From contig NC_064034.1 of NCBI RefSeq assembly GCF_932526225.1, positions 13,466,887 to 13,530,886 of the forward strand: 64,000 nucleotides of DNA. The letters run 5' to 3'. Below, one piece after another: positions 25,687 through 36,532 of the stretch. The notes under the pieces are model-generated. The model made no database searches, was not told where the DNA came from, and saw only the letters and a program-made list of their open reading frames with translations. Origin of the DNA: Nematostella vectensis (lineage: Eukaryota > Cnidaria > Anthozoa > Actiniaria > Edwardsiidae). Position 1 is the first letter of the stretch; every line of letters starts with the position of its first letter. The position numbers and the translations under genes are program-made.

Positions 25687-28419
25687 ATGAAGACTACAGT
25701 GCAAGATATACTTTTTTCCGAAATGAAGAAACGATGTAATGTTCCCTTCACTGTCCCTTTGTGGATACTTCTATTAATGCTGGTAGGTGTTCTGCCCTCG
25801 TGTATATGTTTACACCAAAATGACCTTTGGAGAAACGGAGATGTAATGCTTGGGGGTCTTTTCCCCATCCATCTAACATACACAGATAACAAATGTATAC
25901 GGCTCCGTCCAGAGGCTCTTGTTCTTTCCGAAGCTATGAGCCTAGCAGTCGAAGAAATTAACAATAGCCAAGACATTCTGCCTAATGTTACCATAGGGTA
26001 TGTCATTCGCGATACGTGTGGTAGCGAACAAATTGCAATTAAGTCTGCTGCAGACTTTTCGTTCACGAACAGCTTGATGTTTGAATCCCGATATAAACAA
26101 GCAGTGAATGATTGTCGACCATATGTGATGGATTCCAACTATACCAGTCTATCCCCTATTATGTCTGTCATCGGTGGTGAAGACTCCAGAGTTTCTAAAA
26201 ACGTTGCAAGTGTATTACAACTAAATGATATCCCTCAAATAAGCTATGGGGCCTCAAGTGCTGAGCTGTCCAACAGTCAGTTTTCCACATTTTTTCGCAC
26301 TGTTCCATCTGACAATTTTCAATCGCATGCAATGGTTGACATAATTATGCATTATGAGTGGAGTTGTGTTGCATTAATTGGAACAGATGATGTCTATGGG
26401 AGGAGTGGAGTCAATACATTTGTAGAAGCAGGAAAGGCAAGCAACCTTTGTATCGCATCCATGGATCTGTTCCCAGTTCATGACTACCAAGAGAAAATCA
26501 AAGAGATAATAATAAAACTGAAAGGGATGGTACATGTAGACATCATAGTTCTTTATAGCCTTTCTGCTCAGGCTGTTAACATATTTGATGAAGCTTTGGA
26601 ACAAGGTATGACTGGCAAAACTTGGATAGCAAGTGATGGCTGGGCAAGATCTCCTCTCGTCAGACAGAGCCGTTACATCCCTATTATTCAAGGTACCATT
26701 GGGCTTGAATTCCGTGATGTCAAGCATGAGTTACTTGAAGACCACCTTCTCAACATCACCAGTTCAACTCATAAGGGCTTATGGTGGTCACAGTTTTGGA
26801 GTGAGCTATTCAACTGCAGTACTGGTCACGTTAAGAGTGAAAAAACCTGTAATGGTTCTGAGAGGATATCAAGGGAATTGTACCAGAACAAATTACATGG
26901 ACCATTAATTGCATATGTCAGAGATGCTGTCTATGCCTCTGCACATGCACTACACACTTTATTGATTTGTAACTCCACCAAGAGCTGCAAAATGAAACTA
27001 TCCAATCTTACTACTGAGATGGTTGTCACATCATTAAGGAGTCTTTCTTTTCAAGGATTAACAGGCTATCTGGACTTTTCAAAGGGAGAGGTCCAAGCAC
27101 AGTATGATGTTCTTAATATTCAATTGCATGGTAAAGAACTAAATTCTGTGAATGTTGGAACTTGGAATGTAACATCAATTTACTTGAATGACAATCAAAT
27201 TCAGTGGTCTAATGGTAAAATACCTAGGTCCACATGTGGTGATGTTTGCCAACCAGGTACATTCAAAAGCAGTACAATCCAGTGCATATGGGCATGTGTA
27301 CCTTGCTCAGGGGACACAATAACTTCTATACCTGGCAGCATCAAATGTGACAAGTGCAAAGAGGGATACATTGCAAATGCTAATCATACAGAATGTGTTG
27401 AGGTTCCTCCTGATTACATAAGCCCTAGTCACCCTTGGGGTATTGCTCTAATGACACTTACTGTACTATGTCTGACAGCCACCATGACAGTAATAGGTAT
27501 TTTTGTATATAACCATAACACACCCATTGTGACAGAGACAGGGAGGCTCCTTAATTTTGCTTTACTGTTTGAAATCTTGTTTTCATATATATTTAACATA
27601 CTTTTGCTGCAAAAACCATCTGATAGCACGTGTGTATTCTTGGGAGTTTACTTTTACTTAGTCTACACAAGTGCTGTTTTGACATTCATTTTAAAAGTTT
27701 ACAATATCCGTCGCATTATGGACTCGCCCAGGAAACTAAGTATAAGACTCAACTCAATGACTCAACCATGCTCTGCCCCTGGGAAAAAAGCAAAGCCAAT
27801 GTGGATGTACTATGTTGCAAGCCTGGCTGCATCAATGCTCTCAGTGATTCTTGCTGTAGTATGGGTGGCAATTGATGGTGTATATTGTGGCAAGGTGATC
27901 ATATCTAGAGCCCAAGTTTACTACAGTTGTAAATCAATGAATTCACCAATTGGCCTATTTCTTCGAATACTCAATGTGCTTTATTTGGCAATATTGGCAC
28001 TTATAGGAACTGTGTATGCTTATCGCACAAAGAATATCCCTCAGCTTCAAAAATTCCGTGAGGCCAAGCACCTTGCTTACAGTATGACTGTATTTCTGGT
28101 TACTTTATACACATTCTACCCTGGCTGGACCCTCATTCAAGGCCCTGTATTACAGGTGTTTGCCTGTTCAACAAATCTTATTGCTGCGTCAAGTGTCATC
28201 ATATGTGCATTTGGGCCCAAGATTCAACTAATCTTTAGAGAACCTTTAAAGAATGCAACTACTCATGTGAGACCTATTAGTGGCTCTGTGACTGATGTTG
28301 CTTTGGGAATGGGTGTGACCTTATTGACTACAGCAAGAGGTCGCTCTGTGACTGTTTTGAGCTCAAGCCAATCCACACCGCCCTCCATTCGGATGTCTAC
28401 CATACACTCATGTGCATGA
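25687..28419 (+). CDS. Class C G protein-coupled receptor, mGluR/CaSR-like, single exon
   Basis: 910 aa in one uninterrupted exon. The order is a hydrophobic signal peptide, a venus-flytrap ligand domain (about 50-500), a cysteine-rich NCD3G-type domain (about 515-567), seven membrane helices (about 578-850) and a short Ser/Thr-rich tail. Class C hallmarks are PQISYGASSAELS and SDGWAR in the flytrap, REAKHLAYSM in the third intracellular loop region and FGPKIQLIF at the end of TM7. The flytrap keeps a Ser and an Asp at positions used for amino-acid binding in mGluRs, so an amino-acid-like ligand is possible (inference). The signal peptide fits better from the second Met at 25723. The Cys-rich domain has eight cysteines instead of nine: the usual CC pair is CI. 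An intronless gene suggests retroposition. A poly(A) signal lies at 28914. Confidence 0.92.
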   Translation: MKTTVQDILFSEMKKRCNVPFTVPLWILLLMLVGVLPSCICLHQNDLWRNGDVMLGGLFPIHLTYTDNKCIRLRPEALVLSEAMSLAVEEINNSQDILPNVTIGYVIRDTCGSEQIAIKSAADFSFTNSLMFESRYKQAVNDCRPYVMDSNYTSLSPIMSVIGGEDSRVSKNVASVLQLNDIPQISYGASSAELSNSQFSTFFRTVPSDNFQSHAMVDIIMHYEWSCVALIGTDDVYGRSGVNTFVEAGKASNLCIASMDLFPVHDYQEKIKEIIIKLKGMVHVDIIVLYSLSAQAVNIFDEALEQGMTGKTWIASDGWARSPLVRQSRYIPIIQGTIGLEFRDVKHELLEDHLLNITSSTHKGLWWSQFWSELFNCSTGHVKSEKTCNGSERISRELYQNKLHGPLIAYVRDAVYASAHALHTLLICNSTKSCKMKLSNLTTEMVVTSLRSLSFQGLTGYLDFSKGEVQAQYDVLNIQLHGKELNSVNVGTWNVTSIYLNDNQIQWSNGKIPRSTCGDVCQPGTFKSSTIQCIWACVPCSGDTITSIPGSIKCDKCKEGYIANANHTECVEVPPDYISPSHPWGIALMTLTVLCLTATMTVIGIFVYNHNTPIVTETGRLLNFALLFEILFSYIFNILLLQKPSDSTCVFLGVYFYLVYTSAVLTFILKVYNIRRIMDSPRKLSIRLNSMTQPCSAPGKKAKPMWMYYVASLAASMLSVILAVVWVAIDGVYCGKVIISRAQVYYSCKSMNSPIGLFLRILNVLYLAILALIGTVYAYRTKNIPQLQKFREAKHLAYSMTVFLVTLYTFYPGWTLIQGPVLQVFACSTNLIAASSVIICAFGPKIQLIFREPLKNATTHVRPISGSVTDVALGMGVTLLTTARGRSVTVLSSSQSTPPSIRMSTIHSCA

Positions 28420-28596
28420 TACTATCAAATAACAATACAGATACTGATAAATTTATTTGATATGAGTCAATTATGTACTTTAAAAGGGATGCACATTTTT
28501 TCTTGGGTGATGTCTAATTAATCTTCTTAGCTCAGCAATTCTGTAGGACTTATTTGGAGGCTAATAAAAAGATGACAAGGTACTCCAAATTGTTGT

Positions 28597-28598
<2 letters not shown>

Positions 28599-28670
<72 letters not shown>
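28599..28670 (+). repeat. (GAT)n microsatellite
   Basis: About 24 uninterrupted GAT/ATG triplets roughly 180 bases after the GPCR stop, probably in its 3' UTR. The poly-Met or poly-Ile reading frames across it are artefacts of the repeat. Confidence 0.97.
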
Positions 28671-28913
28671 GTGAGGCATGTCAACCTCTTTTTATATTTC
28701 GCTCTTTTGGGCATTACTTTATCAGTTTGGGAGATGAAAAACCTTTCAGCATTGCCAAAATTCAAAATTTAATTTAAATTGCAGCTCTACTAATTTATAT
28801 GAGTGATGATACATTTTTCTATTAATGCAATTCTAAGCACTGTTGACACAGACTCATCCGTGTATTTGTATAAACTTTGACAAGAAAAAATACATTTATA
28901 TTAAAAAAGTTCA

Positions 28914-28919
28914 AATAAA
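28914..28919 (+). promoter_or_regulatory. Candidate poly(A) signal of the GPCR
   Basis: AATAAA about 495 bases after the stop, the first perfect hexamer downstream. Confidence 0.5.
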
Positions 28920-29934
28920 AAAAATAAATGTTATTTCGCTATAAAATTCCGTCCATATTGAGTTAACGTATGGGACAAACATTTTTCTAATCACTTTTAA
29001 TCCACTCTGGAAGCTAACAGGCGTTCAATTCAATTCATGCTACCTTAATTTAGTTACAAAATCATCCGGAAAAAAAAATTCGGACATTTCAACGGTTCGG
29101 ACATTTCAAGGTATCGGCATATTCATCGTCATCATTTTGCCCTAACATTAAAATATTCCGGCAGGTCTTGCTTTTTTATACTCAAATCCAGGTTTTCCCG
29201 GTAGGTTGGAGGGCGACCGGACCGACTCAAAGGAAGGGGACCAATTTATAAAAAATATGGCGGGAGGGAAATTTCTCAATTCTAGCTCCCATATATTTCT
29301 TCTAGCATTTCGGTCCCAAGAGGGGAGGGGGAGGGGCAGCACACCCCTGAATCCGCCACTGATTTAGCTTCGCATTTATCGCCCTCTGTTTCACGCCACC
29401 GCGGAGGGGGAGGGGCTGGTGGGGCTGAAGCTCCACCACTTGTCAAGAAATTTACATATATTTCTTATATTTAGCCCCCTCAATTTTATGGTACATTCTT
29501 ACTTATCAGCCCTACCACTTGGAAGTATGCTCAGCGGTCCTTGTGTTTTAGAAATTTCTTGGACTTGATACTGTGCACATCCCTACTCAAGAAAGCCAAA
29601 ATATCAGTTCTGTGCTTAGTCTCTGCGATCCTTCGCACAGAAAATTTTTATATTGTATATTCTACATAAACAACACACAAGGTGTGAGGAGTGACGCGCA
29701 CCAGTTTATTGGAGACGATATTACAAGTATAGATGTAATGTAAAATATACAAACATGTTCATGTATCAACTACCAGAAGACTGGGGAAAAACAACCCCGG
29801 AAAAAAAAAACGACGCGTTATGCAAACTGGTAAGGTCAAGTGAAAAACGAATGTTATTAGCTAAATATATAGGCATGAGTGAACCTCTAGGGAACGCGCA
29901 AGGCGCGAATTCCGAATGCCCAACACAAACACAT
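28920..29934. other. Intergenic, no gene recognised
   Basis: Contains G-rich low-complexity tracts near 29200-29345 and 29400-29425. The segment ending CTGAATCCGCCACTG (29347-29361) resembles one end of the GGCGGAT-type elements found elsewhere in this window, but no opposite end was found. Confidence 0.4.
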
Positions 29935-29939
29935 TTCTG

Positions 29940-31279
29940 TCAAGAGAGCATAAGAGAGGGACACTTTGGTATTACCCGCGCGCGCCATCGGTTCCGAAGC
30001 TAGCTATTTTTAGTAACCACCACCCCACCACTGCGCGTGAGCATTTTTACTCACCCTACCCCGCGTATTGGCATTTACATCTTGTTGTTTGCCGCTGTTT
30101 TGTGACTTGAAACCGAAAAAAAACTATTTGCACAAATACCATTGAAAATTTCATTCTAGCATCAAGGATACGGGCAGTTGCGGTTTATTAAGGGGATGTA
30201 GTACTTCGAGAATTGCAAGATTTCGAAGACGAGACTTCATTCAAATTCAAGAGCGGAAAACCGTTTTCGCTCTTACTTGCTGCTTCACGCCCGTAGCCAG
30301 GATTTTGAGCGGGGTGGTTCGTTTTTTTCCATTTCAGAGTACCAAATTTCCGGTATACCCCTCTCCTCGCCTTATTACATTAGGTAATCAATCTTGTATA
30401 TAAAATGTTATTAATATGGTGCTTTTTAACATATATCGATAATAATAAAGATAATTATTATAAAATATTTTTATAGTCATTTTAATAATACATTGATGTG
30501 CACGGTATATCTCCAGCTAAACGTTATATATTTTTGTTTGTTCTGAGCGAACCTTCAAGCCGGGTGGGGGGGTTCGTCCGAACCCCCCGAACCCCCCCTG
30601 GCTACGGGCCTGTGCTTCTTCCTGGTTTCTCAACGTTCATTATCTTCCTAATGGTCAAACGAAATCTGTAAGTTAGACATTAGATATGGTATTTTTGTGA
30701 ATATTCCGGTGAATTGAGAAGAAATCCAAGAAAAATACATTTCATAAAACTATATATCCTTGTAGCGAGGGAATGCATTTTTCTGAGCTTTTGTAATAGT
30801 GAGAAATTATTGAGGGAGATATTACTGTTCTTCTTTGATGTTGTTATTATTATATGTTATATTATTATGCTGTTATGGGATTTGAATCAAACGCGGTATA
30901 ACAGTGATTTTATCGCTCGTCGGTTTTTTCTTTCTTTAACTTACTTCGCCGTTCAGACAAACAAAACAGTCAAACTATTTAGGGATTTAGATTTCTGTGA
31001 GTATATTTGCCAATCTTGCTTACTTAAGTTAGACTCGTTTTCTTCTTCCGAGTTATTTTACATAATCTCTTTTCATTCCTATCGAGTTGGCAAAACAACA
31101 ACACGCAACCCGCGGGGAAGTAGAACAAAATAAAAGGAGCGAATTCGCACGCGCAGTGGTGGTGGTGGTGGTGGTGGGGGGGGGGGGGGGGGGTTGGTTA
31201 CTAAAAATAGCCAGACTCGGAATCGACATGGCGCGCGGGTAATACCAAAGTGTCCCTCTCTTATCTTATGATCTCTTGA
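29940..31279. mobile_element. 1.34-kb non-autonomous TIR/foldback transposon
   Basis: The left arm (29940-30039) and right arm (31149-31279) are inverted copies over about 100 bp, starting TCAAGAGAGCATAAG on the left and TCAAGAGATCATAAG on the right (complement). The arms share the stretch reading GGGACACTTTGGTATTACCC. A 5-bp direct repeat TTCTG flanks the element (29935-29939, 31280-31284), consistent with a target-site duplication. No transposase is recognised inside. The right arm has gained a GGT-repeat and G-run at about 31158-31193. Confidence 0.85.
30287..30612. mobile_element. MITE nested inside the foldback element
   Basis: Terminal inverted repeats contain CCCGTAGCCAGG (left, 30290-30301) and CCTGGCTACGGG (right, about 30597-30608). 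They are flanked by direct repeats TGCTTC (30281-30286, 30613-30618). It is noncoding, with G/C-rich subterminal tracts. It lies wholly inside the 29940-31279 element, so it inserted later. Confidence 0.85.
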
Positions 31280-31284
31280 TTCTG

Positions 31285-33010
31285 TGTGCCATGGCTTTTA
31301 AAAGTGTGAAATAAAATGTGGAAAGTACTGCATCAGATACAAGAGGCGAGTACTCAGGAGGGGAGGGGGAGGGCAGTCACAGGTCATATGGAAAGTAAGA
31401 GACTGCGGTATAAAAGGCGCTCGCTTGGTGCAAGAGCAGAATTCCATAAAAAGAAACAAAAGAGATATGATCAAGTTCGAAATAATGTCTTAAACATCAA
31501 TGGTGCAAAAACAGCTGTATTTTCAATCTTCTATGGTGACTGGACAGATAAGAAATGGAGAATGGAGCGATTTTTAAGCAATAAAGTTTTCAGGTTTCGT
31601 TATTTTCACGCGCGCTGAAGAATAGCGTCATTTTTAACGAGCGCTCGCTGTTTTTAAATTAAATTTTTGTCTTTCACAATTTTTGTCGTTGTTATCGTAG
31701 AAAACCACTCCCAAGAAGCTCGCCGTTATTGCCTTGTGTATACAGAACATTATTTTCAACTTCGAAATGATCAAAGTTAATCTACAATCTGCTTTTTTTA
31801 GATATTTATGGAGCTCTGCACTTGACGTGGACTAGCGGGTCCTTGTTTAAATAAGAAATTACCTACCTATGGCTGCCAAGAGGGGGAGCCCGAAAGTAAA
31901 TACAGCTGCGTAGGAGGCTAGGGGTGCGCGAGCCTGAAAATACTGAAAACACATGTTCTGATCTAAATTTAGGACAGGCGTAAAAAGTAGATGACTTGAC
32001 AAAAGATGTTTTTTTTTCAGGATCATTTACGATATTTTTAGGTCTATATTCACAGTTCATTTTCCGGGCTTTTGTTGTATCGTCGTGGGTTTTTATAGTC
32101 ACTGCGGGGATAAATCCATTTTTAGCTCTGGCTAAAAATAAGAAAAAAAACTTCAAAGACTCTCCATGGTTACCCTAGACATTTTCCTTGACCTTGGGCG
32201 ATTGTTTTGTCTGCCTATTTTTTTCTCGTTTAATTTCTGCTTTGATATCCTAATAGAAGAGCCAAGTAGCCCTGAATACCCAGAAAAAGTCTCAAAATTC
32301 GGCGCCGCGTTGCTTGTTTTCAAGTTCTCGCTTGCCTTTGAATTCTTTTTTCCGGATTTAGTCGCAATCCTAGGTTACCCGTGACCTTCAAAGGTAGAGA
32401 AGAAATACAGTAAATTTCATTATTTAATTTTGAAAAAGTGATAATTTTGTTTTGCGTTCTTGAAAAAAATATCCCAATGTTATGAATATGAGCGACTGTT
32501 ATGTTTTACTTTTAATGTCACGCTAAAAAAAAAGAGAGCTCTCGTGCATAACGGTAGTAACAAAACTTTTCATCAAAAGGTTAAATTCGCGTTGTCTGTA
32601 ATCTTCTTGAGTCGATTAGGAGTCAATTGTTTTTGACTATTGAAATAGTTCAGCGGGAGGCGCTGATACACGGAGGCGGTGTTTGACAGTGGTGAAATCA
32701 CGCAATACATGCCCGGGCCTATCAGCAACGCAATAAAAGCGATAACCAGATAACTTTACAAGTTTCACTATGCGTACAGCGATACTATACTAGCTGCGCA
32801 AAGTGCCAACATATGTAAACAAAATAGTGTCACGAACATTCAAGTGCTAATACGTCACAAGCCGTATTTCTACTCAGATTTGATCCCAAAAGATAAGGCC
32901 TATACTCCGTGGGAAAACAAAAAAACGAAAAAATGACATTGCGCCTCAAGGCGAGACTTCTGCAATAAAACAAGGGAACTTGATCTGGGAAATCGAAATC
33001 TACTCTGATC
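31285..33010. other. Intergenic, no gene recognised
   Basis: Several reading frames of 60-100 codons are present (for example 31316-31618), but none shows a known domain or splice context. They are not called as genes. Confidence 0.4.
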
Positions 33011-33065
33011 CCAGAGCCTCGAGCGTCTTTCTATTCACTAAATAGAGAGACGCACGAGGCTCTGG
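33011..33065. repeat. Near-perfect 25-bp inverted repeat (hairpin)
   Basis: Arms 33011-33035 and 33041-33065 start CCAGAGCCTCG and pair with two mismatches in 25, around the 5-base loop CACTA. This may be a very short MITE or a transcribed hairpin. Confidence 0.85.
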
Positions 33066-36060
33066 AACCAGGGTAATCGAAATCAGTTTGAGTTAATAAT
33101 TCGATACTGCGCAAATTTACATGTGATCAAATGCGAGTTCATGCCGGAAAAATTCAAGTTACTCGAGTTTGAGTTAGCAGGGTTTGAATATCTAATCCCT
33201 GGTTATAGTGCACTAGTGAAGCTAGAAGGCAACGAGTCGTGCTTCTATGCAAGAAGCCTGTGTGCATAATATCGAGTAATAAACGTCGAAATGACGAAAC
33301 AAAATGTTCAAATAAAGCCGAAATGAAATTCGTGACGCAAGAAAAGCATATTCTGTTAGGTTCTGAGGATTTAATTAAATAAAAAAGGGAACAAAACACA
33401 CCAAGAAATCCAAGTGTAATAAGTATGCTTATCTCAAATGTCTGTAAACATTAGCTCGAGAAATAGGATTCTCCTACGTGACTTGTTTACGAATTACGTC
33501 ACGGTGCATTTCGCTTTTGCTTGTGTCGCGCATTCATAAAACCGTGTAGACCTGTGTTGTCCTAAGAAGTGAAACAGTTTTTAAAGAAGTCTGCTATGCT
33601 CTTTCTTATTAAAAATAGATTTGATTAAAACTTATTTTGAAACTGACGTTAGGCGGAAAATAAGCCGAGGAAATTAGTCTATCAACAATGTATGGCGTTA
33701 CAGAAAGTTGAAGGATTCTCGATTACACCCTAATCTGAAAATCGTTCTATAACCGAGCTAACCTCCCTCCAATAACCAGCTCATGTTTTTTTAATTTTTT
33801 TTTTTATTCTGGACTTCTGTTGTGTAGTATCATCCCACATATACTTTTGTAGTTGAGAAGAAGATATATCTCGGATTCACTGTTGTTCCATATGATATTT
33901 CCGGCATATTTAAACCTGGCTTTGTTGTACAGGGTGCAGTATCTTCTCTAACGGTACAGACCGGAAGTGAGATCAATGAGAGGTCAAGTCGGAAGTCCGC
34001 TCATAAACCCCACCGGAAGTACGACAGACCAACCAAAAAACTGCCTTATCAATTGAACTTTCAAGGGATATACAAATCCTTTTCCCAGATACATTACGAT
34101 ATTATAGATACATTATAGCTGAAAAGAATCGGGCTTATTGAATACCGCGAGATCTGCAAGCCTAATTTTTGGGTCGGCTCTTTTTTAAGAACTAGGCTAA
34201 CAGGGAAAGTCGATTCTAATAAAGATACCTCTCTAGGATCTGAACCATTTGGGATTTTTCGGTGAATGCTCGAAAAAAAATGGTTTTTGAATTCTGAACT
34301 CTAGTTCATACTTTTGCGCTCGTGTATTTAATTTTTGTAACAAAAAGTGTTTTTAGAAATTCAGCATTTTCTTGATAAGAAATGTAATCATTTTTTTTTG
34401 TAAAACATTTGTGATTTCTCGAGAAACATATTTCTAAGGCATAGCATATCATTTTCTTTTCTAATACCTGCCAATTGTCATTAGCAGCAATACTATATAC
34501 GCATGCCCAACGGATTTTCTAGTGCCGAATCTGTTCACACCCTAAGAGTGTAGCGTCCCTGTGTACGTGTCCGATCAACCTGTTTGCATTGCTCTAGAAT
34601 AAAAGCACAACCTGCCTAGGGACATGCAGGTAAACACCTCCGCCAATATTTACCCAAGTCGAGTTTACCCCTCATTAAAATGAGTGAACTTGGAAAGTTG
34701 TTTACATCGAGACATTTTCTTATTAAAAAAAATCACAAGATTCTTTTTTAGAAACTCACTACAATCCTCAGTTGTAATAAATATACATACATTCTTACAT
34801 TCTTTGTATATATATGAGCAGATAATTCCAGGTGCTTATCAAACTAAGTATAGGATATACATGAACTGATTATTTATGTAATGCATTCGAGAGAGATAAG
34901 ATGGAAATTACATATTTTCCCCTAAAACATCTAGAGAAATGCAGTGGATAATGCATTTCAGCCATTCCCCTTGGCTTCAGGCAGTTTATAGGTTCGATAT
35001 TTTATCTAAAGATTGCAGTCTTGCGGAAAGTTTAACAGTTTCAGGGCCCATGTGTTATCTAAAGTCTGGGCGACTCCACTTAATGGGATACGTGCCACGA
35101 TTGTTTTCATTTGTGACTGTTGCTAGGCAACCGTTTCCTAAAGATCATCTCACAACTTACTAACCTTGGCATAGTTAATAACAGAACCGCTTTTGGGGAT
35201 TTTTTAAGGGTTTTATCAAACCGGCTTTACCGACCGTCAGTGAGTGAGTGAGTGTTTGGTCCCTAGAATAATTTCTAGTGTTATTGATATCGGGGAATGT
35301 TCTTTAGGGGTTTTGAGTCTGTGCATATTCTATTTTATAATTCAAAGAATCTGTATATATTACGGATTAATACTGGCTGCGTGCCACCTCTCTAGTACTA
35401 TAGAAATCCCCGAACAATCAAGCTTATTTGTCGCAAAGCTTATATTGTCGTGTAATCAATTTTGAATGGTGGTTTAGGTTGCGCTTGTGGTTGACTACTT
35501 TATATGGGCCTTTAGGATCTTTATATCCCTGTAGAATAATTTCTAAATCCCTTTAAGGTGTTTTCTCGGATGAACAAAAACGCTGGCTTTGCATAATTTG
35601 AGATCATAAGCATCAGGAAGCTGTGTCGTAAGCACTTGATCCGCGAATTGTGTCTAACCATTTTTTTTTTTTTTTGATTTAGCGATGAATAATACAAAAA
35701 GCGAAGTAAGGGTGCCTAATTGATCGCTAGGCGATAATAAACGGTAAACACGCATAAGCATTGAAACAATCATGCGATCTGAAAATAATAAGGGTACACT
35801 AGTACGGAAATCTTTTTATAGAATGTGTGAGGCGATGTGAATCGAGTCACACACTGGCAAAAATCCAACTCGCTGCCAGCCAATTAGAAGTCGCTTAGAA
35901 TAGAATCGACCAATAGGATTTGAGGTAACGCAGCGCTGAGTTTAGGTCGTGTGGAGGGCACGAGCGGGAATTGAGTTCCACAACATTAGTAAAGAATAAA
36001 AACTCAAACAACAACAGAGTGGAGCAGAGCTAAGACAAACCAGTCGCGTGTGCCACGATC
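33066..36060. other. Long spacer upstream of the BH3 gene
   Basis: AT-rich, with no gene, RNA or transposon recognised. CCAATAGG at about 35910 and TGAGTGAGTGAG at about 35240 are the only short motifs noticed. The BH3 gene's promoter probably lies in the last few hundred bases. Confidence 0.4.
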
Positions 36061-36069
36061 GAACTTAGA

Positions 36070-36315
36070 ATGTACTTAAGAAGTTCACAAATTTTATTCG
36101 CAGTGTTTGTGGCCCCTCAGGATAGCATAATGGAGAGAAGAAAAGTTATTATTGACGTTGCATCGCAACTCAAACGGATTGGCGATGAGATTGACAGCGA
36201 AAAAGCTAAAGATTTCGCCGAGTTCCAGCAGTTACGGAATATCGTTCAAACGGCCATCCTCGCCGTTGGTGCTTTGACCGTGTCAGGAATTCTGTGGCGA
36301 TGGGTGAATCGGTGA
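36070..36315 (+). CDS. BH3-only-like apoptosis protein with C-terminal membrane anchor
   Basis: 81 aa from 36070, or 61 aa from the in-frame ATG at 36130. I favour 36130: acceptor-like CAG sequences precede it (TTCGCAG, CCCCTCAG), and the BH3 helix sits close to it. From that Met, residues 10-21 read VASQLKRIGDEI. This fits the BH3 pattern, with hydrophobic h1 V10, h2 L14, h3 I17, invariant G18-D19, and h4 I21. The core is nearly that of Bax (LKRIGDEL). A hydrophobic helix follows (about residues 39-58, AILAVGALTVSGILW), then RWVNR, like a mitochondrial tail anchor. No BH1, BH2 or BH4 fits in this length. In known families such proteins bind Bcl-2 relatives to promote apoptosis; that role here is inferred. 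A 3'-UTR intron (GAG|GTGAGT at 36327 to TTCCAG at 36532) and AATAAA at 37770 support a real transcript. A diverged exon of a larger Bax/Bak gene is the alternative. Confidence 0.75.
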   Translation: MYLRSSQILFAVFVAPQDSIMERRKVIIDVASQLKRIGDEIDSEKAKDFAEFQQLRNIVQTAILAVGALTVSGILWRWVNR

Positions 36316-36326
36316 TTCTTTACGAG

Positions 36327-36532
36327 GTGAGTATCTTATTTCGCTCAGATTTATTTGAATTTGCTGATCGTCTTTTGATACGCTATCAATCGCCCGTGAA
36401 CTTACAGTCCGCATTCGCGCGCTGTCAAACAATCGAACGCGGGAAAAAATACACATAAGAAATATTTTAATTGCGTTTCGTGCAAGTGTAGAAGCTTTAG
36501 AGATTATATTTCATTTTGTTTATCTATTCCAG
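36327..36532 (+). other. Probable 3'-UTR intron of the BH3 gene
   Basis: Strong donor GAG|GTGAGT eleven bases after the stop, and acceptor TATCTATTCCAG before 36533. The exon after it (to about 37790) has no convincing coding frame. Confidence 0.6.

Noticed and set aside
28550-28772. Poly-Met / poly-Ile frames
   Set aside because: Direct products of the GAT microsatellite.
29150-29361. Possible GGCGGAT-type transposon
   Set aside because: Only one end-like sequence was found; no matching inverted end or target duplication.
30714-31133. 139-codon open frame inside the foldback element
   Set aside because: AT-rich, no recognised domain, no transposase motif. Probably chance.
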